Positions 1 to 6,688 of a stretch of 19,817 nt of DNA are shown here, in pieces. The notes beneath the pieces are model-generated. The model was not told the origin of the DNA, made no database searches, and saw nothing but the letters and a program-made list of their open reading frames with translations. The stretch's first letter is position 1. The number at the start of each line of letters is the position of its first letter. The position numbers were made by a program, and so were the translations under genes. Where the stretch lies: contig CAYVZU010000071.1 of NCBI GenBank assembly GCA_964455935.1, positions 1 to 19,817 of the forward strand. Reading direction: 5' to 3'. This DNA comes from CAYVZU01 sp964455935. Its GTDB lineage: Bacteria > Fibrobacterota > CAYVZU01.

Positions 1-2
1 AG

Positions 3-1721
3 CGGGGCGAGGAAATCAAGAGCTTTAAACCCGAGGAATACTGGACTCTGGAAGTGGATCTTCTGGCCGGAGAGGACCAGGCCGTCAAGGCGCGGTTGCA
101 TACAGTCAACGGTTCCAAAGCGCATTTGCCCGACCAGGCCACGACCGACCAGGTTATGGCCAAGCTGGCCGGACGCGCGTTTCGCGTGCAGAGCGTTACC
201 ACCAAAGAGAAAGTGCGCCAACCCAGTCCGCCGTTTATCACCAGCACGCTCCAGCAGGAAGCGGCCCGGCGCCTTTACTTCTCCGCGGCCCGAACCATGA
301 TGATTGCCCAGCAGCTTTACGAAGGCTTGGAGCTGGCCGGCGAGTCCGTGGGTCTCATCACCTACATGCGTACGGATTCCACACGCGTTTCCGAGGAAGC
401 CCGCGACTCGGTTCGCAACTGGATACGGCAGGTGCATGGCGAAGCGTATGTTCCGGAGAAACCCAAGGAATACAAAAAAAGCAAGACGGCCCAGGATGCG
501 CACGAAGCGATTCGGCCCACCTACATCGCGGAGGAATACAGCCCGCCGCGGGTCAAGGCGTATCTCAATAAAGAGCAGTTCAAGCTTTACGAACTGATCT
601 GGAAACGGTTCGTCGCATCCCAGATGTCGAATTCCATCTACGATGCAACCGTGGTGGACATTGCCACCAACGGCCATATTTTCCGGGCTACGGGCGCCGT
701 GGAGAAATTTGCCGGCTATAAGAAAGAATATGAAGAGGAAAAAGAAGAGAACGAAAAAGAGGAGGAGCAGAGAAAGCTTCCCGTGCTCAAAGAGAGCGAC
801 GATCTGAAATTCGTGGGGTGGGGACCGTTGCAGCATTTCACGCAGCCGCCGCCCGCCTTTACCGAATCCATGCTGGTCCGTGAACTGGAATCCAAAGGCA
901 TTGGCCGGCCCTCGACCTATGCGCAGATCATCGACACCCTGCGCCGGCGCAAATACGTTCGTGTGGATAACCGCCGGTTCTTTCCAAGCGAGATCGGGGA
1001 GACGGTGAACCGCATTCTCATTCAGGAATTCCCCGAAATCTTTGAAATCGGCTTTACCGCCCACATGGAAGAACTGCTCGACCGCATCGAATCGGGCGAA
1101 GAGGATTGGCTGCATGTCCTTGACGAGTTTTACGCGTCCTTCTCCAAGACGCTCTCCGGGGCGCGGGAGCAGATCAAGGGACTCAAGCAGTCGCTGCGCG
1201 AGGAGACCGGCGAGAATTGCGACCGCTGCGGCAAGCCCATGATTATTAAATGGGGCCGCAACGGGCGGTTCGTGGCCTGCAGCGGCTACCCCGATTGCAC
1301 GAACACCAAACCGCTTGGCGATAACCCCGACGACGCTCGCATCCAGAACGAGAAATGCCCGGAATGCAGTTCGCCGCTTAAGATCCGCTACACGCGCACG
1401 GGCCGGTTCATCGGGTGCTCGGGATATCCAAAATGCAGATACGTCCGCTCCATCACCACGGGCATTCCCTGCCCCAATGAAGGCTGCACCGGCGAAATGG
1501 TCGAGCGGCGCACCAAGCGCGGCCGTCTTTTCTACGGCTGCTCGCGGTACCCCAACTGCAAATTCGCGACGTGGGACAAGCCGGCCAAAGGCAAGTGCAC
1601 GGCGTGTGAGCATCCGTATCTGGTCGAGCGGTCCAACAAGAAAGACGGAACATTCCTGATTTGTCCCAAGTGCAAGACGCAGACGCAAGGACCGGATGCC
1701 GAGACGAGTTCCCCGGCCTAA
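3..1721 (+). CDS. topA: DNA topoisomerase I (type IA), 5' end missing
   Basis: Relaxes negatively supercoiled DNA by passing one strand through a transient break in the other. The gene enters from the left edge, so the N-terminal TOPRIM domain is outside the window; the reading frame is open from base 3 (RGEEIKSFKPEEYW). The active-site tyrosine lies in LITYMRTDSTR, Tyr codon 363-365. Further type IA signatures follow: AQDAHEAIRPT and ESKGIGRPSTYAQIIDTL. A highly charged Glu/Lys stretch is encoded near 720-775. The C-terminus carries four zinc-ribbon Cys4 units whose first cysteines are encoded at 1218, 1356, 1470 and 1596, a number common in bacterial TopA. The stop overlaps the next gene by 26 bp in another frame, suggesting cotranscription. 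Identification is secure; only completeness is unknown. Confidence 0.97.
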   Translation, partial: RGEEIKSFKPEEYWTLEVDLLAGEDQAVKARLHTVNGSKAHLPDQATTDQVMAKLAGRAFRVQSVTTKEKVRQPSPPFITSTLQQEAARRLYFSAARTMMIAQQLYEGLELAGESVGLITYMRTDSTRVSEEARDSVRNWIRQVHGEAYVPEKPKEYKKSKTAQDAHEAIRPTYIAEEYSPPRVKAYLNKEQFKLYELIWKRFVASQMSNSIYDATVVDIATNGHIFRATGAVEKFAGYKKEYEEEKEENEKEEEQRKLPVLKESDDLKFVGWGPLQHFTQPPPAFTESMLVRELESKGIGRPSTYAQIIDTLRRRKYVRVDNRRFFPSEIGETVNRILIQEFPEIFEIGFTAHMEELLDRIESGEEDWLHVLDEFYASFSKTLSGAREQIKGLKQSLREETGENCDRCGKPMIIKWGRNGRFVACSGYPDCTNTKPLGDNPDDARIQNEKCPECSSPLKIRYTRTGRFIGCSGYPKCRYVRSITTGIPCPNEGCTGEMVERRTKRGRLFYGCSRYPNCKFATWDKPAKGKCTACEHPYLVERSNKKDGTFLICPKCKTQTQGPDAETSSPA

Positions 1722-2931
1722 AACGCCGGTCTCGCGCAAGTTGCCGGAGAGGCGCTGCCTGTCCACGGCGAACCAACAACGGACCGGGGCTTCGGCGGGC
1801 GGCGCCTCGGTTTCCTTCTACTTCCATATTCCTTTCTGCGAGCGCAAGTGCGGCTACTGCGATTTCTACTCCGTCGAGAGCCTGCGCGGGGTGGTCCGGT
1901 ATTTTGACTGCTGTGGACGGGAATTAAACGATCATCTTTCCCGCTTCGCTTCAGGCAAGGTCGACTCGATCTACTTCGGCGGCGGCACGCCGTCGCTGGT
2001 TCATCCTTCCCATCTCAGGAAGCTTATCACACAGGTTCGGACATGGGCGGGCGACCTGTCCGGAACCGAAATGACCATCGAAGCCAATCCCGGCAGTCTG
2101 GATCGCCGCAAGCTGGCCTGCTGGAAAGAGGCCGGTTTAAACCGGATCAGCCTGGGGATCCAGTCATTCCAAGATTCCATCCTGCAAACGCTGGAGCGAA
2201 TGCACAACGCGGCCATGGCAATTCGCTCGTTCGAGCAGGCCCGGCAAATGGGGTGGGCCAACATTGGGATCGATTTGATTTTTGGGGTTCCCCGCCAAAC
2301 CGTTGCGGCCTGGCGCAAGGATCTGGAAAAGGCCGTGCAGCTGCGGCCCCAGCACATCTCCGCTTATGGATTGTCGCTGGCCCCTGGGGTGCCTTTGCAC
2401 GCTCTTGTGCAAAACGGCGATCTGCGCCTGCCGCGGCCCGAAAGCTACAATCAGCTTTTTCGCCTGGCCCACAGTGTTCTCACCAAGGCCGGCTACGAAC
2501 ATTATGAAATCAGCAACTACGCGCTTCCAGGATTCCGGTCACGGCACAACAGCCGTTACTGGGACCGAGGAGACTGTATTGGCATTGGCGCTGCGGCACA
2601 CTCGCTGCTGGGCGAAAGGCGGCGGGCGAACGTCTCCAATATCACACAATACTGCCAGGCTATTCTCGCAAAACGGCCGCCTTGGGGGCGAGAAGAGTCC
2701 GTTACGCAATGTGACCGAATCAACGAAGAGATCATGCTGGGGCTGCGCACGGCCGATGGATTGGACCTGAAGAAGATCGCCGGCCTTGGCTATTGTCCCG
2801 CCCCGGAAATTCTGCGAGACCTCAATCGCGAAGGCCTGACCCGCGTTAACGACAACCGCCTGTGCCTGACCCTCTCGGGCATGGTCGTTTCGGACGAAAT
2901 CATTCAAAGACTCTTTGCCGAAAACGACTGA
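1696..2931 (+). CDS. hemW: HemW-like radical SAM protein (heme chaperone family)
   Basis: Radical SAM protein of the HemN/HemW family, 411 residues. The cluster motif is CERKCGYC at residues 48-55 (CX3CX2C), followed by DF. Oxygen-independent coproporphyrinogen oxidase HemN has CX3CX2CXC, whereas this CX3CX2CXF form is typical of HemW, which binds heme and is thought to deliver it to respiratory enzymes. Other family motifs seen are FHIPFC, YFGGGTPS, IEANPGS, RISLGIQSFQ, ISAYGLSLAPG and HNSRYWD near the C-terminal domain. The ATG at 1696 has AAGGA a few bases upstream and overlaps topA by 26 bp; the first 40 residues are poorly conserved in type, so a later start (TTG 1741) is possible. Many HemW genes are misannotated as coproporphyrinogen oxidase; no enzymatic claim is made here. 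Confidence 0.9.
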   Translation: MPRRVPRPKTPVSRKLPERRCLSTANQQRTGASAGGASVSFYFHIPFCERKCGYCDFYSVESLRGVVRYFDCCGRELNDHLSRFASGKVDSIYFGGGTPSLVHPSHLRKLITQVRTWAGDLSGTEMTIEANPGSLDRRKLACWKEAGLNRISLGIQSFQDSILQTLERMHNAAMAIRSFEQARQMGWANIGIDLIFGVPRQTVAAWRKDLEKAVQLRPQHISAYGLSLAPGVPLHALVQNGDLRLPRPESYNQLFRLAHSVLTKAGYEHYEISNYALPGFRSRHNSRYWDRGDCIGIGAAAHSLLGERRRANVSNITQYCQAILAKRPPWGREESVTQCDRINEEIMLGLRTADGLDLKKIAGLGYCPAPEILRDLNREGLTRVNDNRLCLTLSGMVVSDEIIQRLFAEND

Positions 2932-3060
2932 ACTCACTCTATTCCTGCTCTCTTCGGGTATCCATGTCTCACCGGTCCCGACTGAATCCGGCCGAAGACT
3001 CCGCAAGTACTTTTCATAGGACGTGTAATACCCTGTTTCGCACCGGATTCCGGCCTGCTG

Positions 3061-3141
3061 GATGAGTTTGGCAGAAACTCGTCATGCCGCGGACATCCGG
3101 CATTCATCGGTGGTTCCGCTTTTTACGAAATTCGAAAGCGG
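3061..3141. repeat. Cluster of three consecutive hairpins
   Basis: Three inverted repeats follow one another. The first is 3061-3083, a 9-bp stem with one G-U pair in one orientation and a 5-base loop (GATGAGTTT / AAACTCGTC). The second is 3084-3103, ATGCCG against CGGCAT. The third is 3116-3141, CCGCTTT against AAAGCGG. None is followed by a clear T-run, so they are not typical intrinsic terminators, although the first could stabilise the 3' end of the topA-hemW mRNA. They could be repeat-type intergenic elements or part of a structured RNA. Confidence 0.45.
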
Positions 3142-3178
3142 CTCGTTGATTTGAAGTACATCGGCCCTGTAAGTGAGA

Positions 3179-3346
3179 ATGCCCGTCGATGTGTCCACGG
3201 GGCAGATATCAACGGAAGGGACCGTCATTATAAACGACAAGAAATGCGTTGTTTCCGTAATCCACTTGAATACGCTGAATACCGAAGGCCCTGTCCAACT
3301 GCTCGTTCTTTTCGACGAATCAAAACCCCAAACAGGCAGACAATAG
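3179..3346 (+). CDS. Possible small protein, 55 residues, unrecognised
   Basis: A short open frame from ATG 3179 (or GTG 3173) to TAG 3344. The middle alternates hydrophobic residues as beta strands do (TVIIND, CVVSVIHLN, VQLLVLFDES). No Shine-Dalgarno sequence of quality precedes it and no family is recognised. It could be a fragment of a decayed beta-sheet protein or chance. An overlapping longer frame at 3151-3381 is Arg/Pro-rich with no domain character and was not preferred. Confidence 0.18.
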   Translation: MPVDVSTGQISTEGTVIINDKKCVVSVIHLNTLNTEGPVQLLVLFDESKPQTGRQ

Positions 3347-3396
3347 ACTATTTTCCTATACGATTTGTTTTGTCACACTAAGCAGAGGAGGCGAGT

Positions 3397-3576
3397 ATGA
3401 CTGAGGCCATTTACAAAGCCGGCGTTTTGCATCAAGGTTTGGGTCTAAAATTCAAAATCAAAATCGAGCCAAAGGTTTTTGCCAAATTGGGCGACGACGC
3501 ACACGTCGAGTGCTTTAGCGGAAAAGCGGTCAGGACATTCATGAAAGGTTTTTTGACTTTGACCGATCTGGAGTAG
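3397..3576 (+). CDS. Small hypothetical protein, 59 residues
   Basis: Starts MTEAIYKAGVLHQG and ends FLTLTDLE. The ATG is preceded by AGAGGAGG at 3384-3391, an excellent Shine-Dalgarno sequence at good spacing and the strongest in this stretch, which is the main argument that it is translated. The product is short, lysine-rich (KFKIKIEPK) and has no signal peptide or membrane segment. The opening residues loosely resemble the start of small DUF104-type antitoxins (AxYExGVLxPL), but the rest does not match that pattern and no toxin gene follows, so no function is assigned. Local composition is AT-rich (22 G/C of 60 at 3421-3480) compared with neighbouring housekeeping genes, which could mean recent acquisition. 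Confidence 0.42.
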   Translation: MTEAIYKAGVLHQGLGLKFKIKIEPKVFAKLGDDAHVECFSGKAVRTFMKGFLTLTDLE

Positions 3577-4052
3577 GTACCCGAGGCAGGTCAGCCCAGG
3601 CCACGCAATGGACTTGGTCAATGCCTTTGCCGCACTAGGCGGAGGCAGTGCAAGCGCTATCTACAATGCCACGAAGATAATCGTCACGATGACAGTGGCC
3701 AGGACAATCGGCCGATGTGCGGGCTTCGAACTATGCGGTGGATGGAGATACGCTGACGATTACCGACAGCGATAATGACATGGAGAAATGGATTAGAAAA
3801 CTGCAGAAGGCAAAGATCTATTCGGCCGCGGAGCGGTCATCATTGCCGTAGATAGCCGCAAAGGTTACTACGACACGTGCCCTGTTTTATTGGAACCAGG
3901 CCTTTTTCGGAAGGGCAGATGAAACTCGTGCTTGGTCCGCTTAAGCCGGCCCGCAGCGTGCAAATGCGCCCCTTTGGCCCCAACGGAATTGCCCCACACT
4001 GGGGATGAAGATATTTTTTTATCGAACACAACAACTCAAAGGGCGCAAACCT
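3577..4052. other. Region between the small ORF and serS
   Basis: No recognised intact gene; it contains the possible remnant at 3608-3851. Before serS there are small inverted repeats: TGCCCT 3878-3883 against AGGGCA 3912-3917, and CCCC-ACACT-GGGG at 3992-4004, with a T7 run about ten bases further on. The last might be a weak terminator or leader structure for serS. I see no T-box specifier or T-box sequence. Confidence 0.5.
3608..3851 (+). pseudogene. Possible gene remnant in two frames
   Basis: One frame runs from ATG 3608 to TAA 3773 (MDLVNAFAALGGGSASAIYN...), and a second overlapping frame, open from 3693 to TAG 3849, reads ...NYAVDGDTLTITDSDNDMEK... The second has the look of the last beta strands of a lipocalin-like domain, although this is only an impression. 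Neither has a good ribosome binding site. A frameshifted remnant is one reading; unrelated chance frames are the other. Confidence 0.15.
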
Positions 4053-5336
4053 ATGCTTGATCTTAAATTCACCCGCGAAAATGCGGACCTTGTTAAAAAA
4101 GCTGTTGGCGATAAAAACGACAAAGCGGATATCGACGGCCTGTTGGCCAAAGATGAAGAGCGCCGTGGCATTATCAAAGAAGTCGAGGAGCTGAAGCGGC
4201 GGCGCAACGTTGAGACCGAAGAGATTGCCCGACTCAAGCGCGAGAAACAGGATGCATCGGCCAAAATGGCGGCCATGAAGGAGATTTCCGGACGAATCAA
4301 GGAGATGGACGGTCGCTTGGCCCAGCTTGAGGTGGAGATCCGCGGTTTGCAGTTGTGCATTCCCAATCTGCCGCACGTTTCCGTGCCTGAAGGACGGGAT
4401 GCAGCCCAGAACGTGGTGGTTCGGGAATGGGGCAGTGAACCCAAGCTGGATTTTGCGGCCTTGGATCATATGCAACTTGGCGAGTACCTCGATATTCTTG
4501 ATTTCAAACGCGGGGCGAAAATCGCCGGCTCGGGATTTCCGGTCTACAAAGGTTTGGGCGCGCGGTTGGAGCGGGCTCTGATCCAGTTCATGCTCGATTA
4601 CCACCTGGACAAGCATGGCTATACCGAGATCTTTCCTCCGTTCATGGTAAACCGCGACAGCGCGACCGGCACCGGCCAGCTCCCAAAATCAGAAGAGCAG
4701 ATGTACCTGGCCGAAAAGGACGATCTTTTCCTGGTTCCCACGGCCGAAGTGCCGGTTACGAACCTTTACCGCGACGAAATCCTCCCGGTTTCGGCATTGC
4801 CAGTGTATCATGCCGCCTATTCGGCTTGTTTTCGTCGCGAAGCAGGCAGCTATGGGAAGGACACCAAGGGATTCCTGCGGGTCCATCAGTTCAATAAAGT
4901 GGAAATGGTGAAGTTCGTGGAGCCCGAGAAAAGCTATGACGAACTGGAAGCCCTGGTGCAAAATGCCGAGGATATCCTAAAAGCCCTGGGTCTCAAGTAC
5001 AGGGTGCTGATGCTCTGTCGCGGCGACCTTAGTTTCGCCGCCGCCAAATGCTACGACCTCGAAGCCTGGGCACCGGTCGAGAATAAGTTTTTGGAGGTCT
5101 CCTCGTGCAGCAACTTCGAGGATTTTCAGGCCCGGCGTGCCAACATCCGGTTTAAGGACCGTGAAGGCAAGGTTCGTTTCCTCCACACGCTCAACGGTTC
5201 GGGATTGGCGACCAGCCGAATCATTGTTGCCCTTCTGGAGACCTATCAGACAGCTCAGAAGACCCTGATCGTACCCGAAGTGCTGCGGCCGTATATGGGT
5301 GGTGTTACGGAAATCCCCCAACGCAAACTCGTTTAA
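4053..5336 (+). CDS. serS: Serine--tRNA ligase
   Basis: Charges tRNA-Ser with serine through a seryl-adenylate intermediate; class II synthetase acting as a cytosolic homodimer. The product is 427 residues, the usual length. The N-terminal part (about 30-100) is the charged helical arm that holds the long variable arm of tRNA-Ser. Motif 2 is seen as SACFRREAGSYGKDTKG (258-273), and motif 3 as NGSGLATSRI (381-390), with FLEVSSCSNFEDFQARR preceding it. The start at ATG 4053 (MLDLKFTRENADLV) matches the family; an in-frame ATG at 4005 would add 16 atypical residues. tsaE follows after 30 bp, so the two are probably cotranscribed. Confidence 0.97.
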   Translation: MLDLKFTRENADLVKKAVGDKNDKADIDGLLAKDEERRGIIKEVEELKRRRNVETEEIARLKREKQDASAKMAAMKEISGRIKEMDGRLAQLEVEIRGLQLCIPNLPHVSVPEGRDAAQNVVVREWGSEPKLDFAALDHMQLGEYLDILDFKRGAKIAGSGFPVYKGLGARLERALIQFMLDYHLDKHGYTEIFPPFMVNRDSATGTGQLPKSEEQMYLAEKDDLFLVPTAEVPVTNLYRDEILPVSALPVYHAAYSACFRREAGSYGKDTKGFLRVHQFNKVEMVKFVEPEKSYDELEALVQNAEDILKALGLKYRVLMLCRGDLSFAAAKCYDLEAWAPVENKFLEVSSCSNFEDFQARRANIRFKDREGKVRFLHTLNGSGLATSRIIVALLETYQTAQKTLIVPEVLRPYMGGVTEIPQRKLV

Positions 5337-5366
5337 AAAGGCCTTTGCGCCGCTTATCACAATCAA

Positions 5367-5795
5367 ATGCAGGAACAGATCAGACCCATTGCCACGAGTG
5401 GCGAAGCCCAGACCGAAGCGTATGCGGCCGAGTTTGCCGCAGGGCTTCGGCCCGGTGATGTGGTCGCCCTGACCGGAGAGCTGGGCAGCGGCAAGACCTG
5501 CTTTGTCCGGGGCGTCTGCCAGGGTCTCTCCATTTTGGAGCCGGTGCTTTCTCCGACATTCTCGCTGCTCAACGTCTACACCACGGGACGCCTCCCTGTC
5601 TATCACATGGATGTGTATCGTCTTCGGGAAGCATCCGAGTGCCTCGATATCGGGCTGGAGGAAATCCTCGACGGAAACGGAATCTGCCTGATCGAATGGG
5701 CCGAGCGGATCCGCGAGCTACTGCCGGAAAAGACGATCTGGGTCAATTTCTCCCACGCAGGGGGAGATAGGAGAGAGATTCGTGTCTCTGGGTAG
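5367..5795 (+). CDS. tsaE: tRNA threonylcarbamoyladenosine biosynthesis ATPase TsaE
   Basis: Small P-loop ATPase (142 residues) that works with TsaB and TsaD to make threonylcarbamoyladenosine at position 37 of ANN-decoding tRNAs. Walker A is GELGSGKT at 37-44. Other family motifs are LSPTFSLLNVY (61-71), HMDVYRL (80-86), and the conserved E-W pair in LIEWAERI (108-115). The start codon has only a weak ribosome binding site, and 30 bp separate it from serS, so translation may depend on the upstream message. tsaB and tsaD are not in the window. Confidence 0.95.
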   Translation: MQEQIRPIATSGEAQTEAYAAEFAAGLRPGDVVALTGELGSGKTCFVRGVCQGLSILEPVLSPTFSLLNVYTTGRLPVYHMDVYRLREASECLDIGLEEILDGNGICLIEWAERIRELLPEKTIWVNFSHAGGDRREIRVSG

Positions 5796-6117
5796 TCTTA
5801 CGCATTGGCAGATTACCAGATCGTGAGCATGCGATTTCGTGAGGGCTACTCGTACCTTAAAACACAACGAAGAATATTGAACGTTCCTTGTTCGTTGTTC
5901 GGCTCACTTGCCTTTACGTGGTTCCGGCTCCAACAGCCGCTCCATAGATTCGGCTCCTGGTCCAAACCGATGAGGATCGTTTCCCCTCTCAATTCTTTTT
6001 TGATGCGGCCCTATCCGACACCCGGCTTAAAAACGAATGTCGCTTCACAAATGTTTCACACCTGAGAAGGGTTTGATAGATTTCAATGGGTTACGGGGCT
6101 TGTCTGGATGGAAATAA
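5796..6117. other. Intergenic stretch after tsaE
   Basis: No convincing gene. An 86-codon frame at 5805-6065 (rich in Arg, Pro and Trp) has no ribosome binding site and no recognisable domain. The stretch ends at the bidirectional terminator beginning at 6118, which would serve both tsaE and the oppositely oriented tRNA gene. Confidence 0.55.
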
Positions 6118-6157
6118 AAAACCCCGAATCCACTTTTTATGGCGAATTCGGGGTTTT
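6118..6157. terminator. Bidirectional intrinsic terminator between tsaE and tRNA-fMet
   Basis: A perfect 12-bp stem (AAAACCCCGAAT 6118-6129 against ATTCGGGGTTTT 6146-6157) with a 16-base loop. On the minus strand the GC stem runs into TTTTTTATTT just after the tRNA 3' end, a textbook terminator for the tRNA. On the plus strand it is followed by TTTTATT, enough to stop transcription coming from serS-tsaE. Confidence 0.9.
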
Positions 6158-6159
6158 AT

Positions 6160-6236
<77 letters not shown>

Positions 6237-6262
6237 ATCGTTCATTCTCAAGCTTGTTGGCC

Positions 6263-6312
6263 GGTTACCCAACGAGCTACTCCCGACAGGTCGGGACTCT
6301 ATTCTTGCGATC
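6263..6312 (-). repeat. Degenerate partial copy of the tRNA-fMet 5' half
   Basis: Read on the minus strand, this segment runs GATCGCA...GAGTCCCG...GTAGCTCGTTGGG...TAACC. The tRNA gene and its leader read GATCGCA...GAGCAGTCCG...GTAGCTCGTTGGG...ATAACC. The exact 13-base block is 6268-6280 against 6205-6217, and the flanking GATCGCA is at 6306-6312 against 6233-6239. A small hairpin (TCCCGA-CAGG-TCGGGA, 6281-6296) sits inside the copy where the tRNA has none. It cannot fold as a functional tRNA. Confidence 0.55.
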
Positions 6313-6561
6313 TTGCGAAAACCTGAAAGAAAAATACCATCGGGTTCTTCGCGAGTCAATCTATTTCGGCTATTTCGGCGCAAGCAGGCGTGATTTTGCG
6401 GACAGTGATTCTTGAAAATGGTAATGGCTGCAAGTCCTCCCCATGCCAATCTCTCACTTATAAAAAACGCTCTATTGATACTTAATCTTTGGAACTCCCC
6501 GATTAATCGCTGCAGGCGCTTTGGATTTCTGGTCCATGATATGCTGTCCTCCTATGGGGCA

Positions 6562-6637
6562 ACTCCTTGGCAGGCTACGAAACCAACCATGGATGGTAAG
6601 CCCTCCGTGGGCATAGTGGTTTCAAGGCCTTCCGAGT
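6562..6637 (+). ncRNA. Candidate structured RNA element in the asnB leader
   Basis: The bases can form one long interrupted helix: ACTC 6562-6565 with GAGT 6634-6637, GG with CC, AGGC 6572-6575 with GCCT 6627-6630, and GAAACCA 6579-6585 with TGGTTTC 6617-6623. Two small hairpins cap it: ACCA/TGGT at 6586-6597 and GCCC/GGGC at 6600-6612. That makes a three-way junction ending 51 bases before the asnB start. I recognise no riboswitch family. It could be a leader structure or chance folding. Confidence 0.25.
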
Positions 6638-6688
6638 GATGTGAGCAGCTATCTTTGGACATGATCGGCCAACGGAGGCAATCTCGCG

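Larger units (their letters stand above)
2932..3396. other. Gene-poor stretch after hemW
   Basis: No recognised gene. It holds an 8-bp inverted repeat (GAATCCGG 2984-2991 against CCGGATTC 3043-3050), three hairpins between 3061 and 3141, and a low-confidence 55-residue ORF. Base composition falls towards the right: 3301-3360 has 24 G/C of 60. No U-tract terminator for the topA-hemW operon is obvious. Confidence 0.6.
6237..6688. other. Intergenic region upstream of tRNA-fMet and asnB
   Basis: No protein gene supported; the short frames here (71-83 codons) lack ribosome binding sites and domain character. It holds a degenerate half-copy of the tRNA (6263-6312), a foldable 76-base element (6562-6637), and the asnB ribosome binding site GGAGG at 6674-6678. 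I could not pick out a confident promoter for either gene. Confidence 0.55.

Noticed and set aside
4005..4052. Longer serS start at ATG 4005
   Set aside because: The 16 extra residues are atypical; SerRS proteins usually start MLDLKF, as from ATG 4053.
3852..4052. T-box leader for serS
   Set aside because: I found no T-box consensus or clear antiterminator; only short inverted repeats are present.
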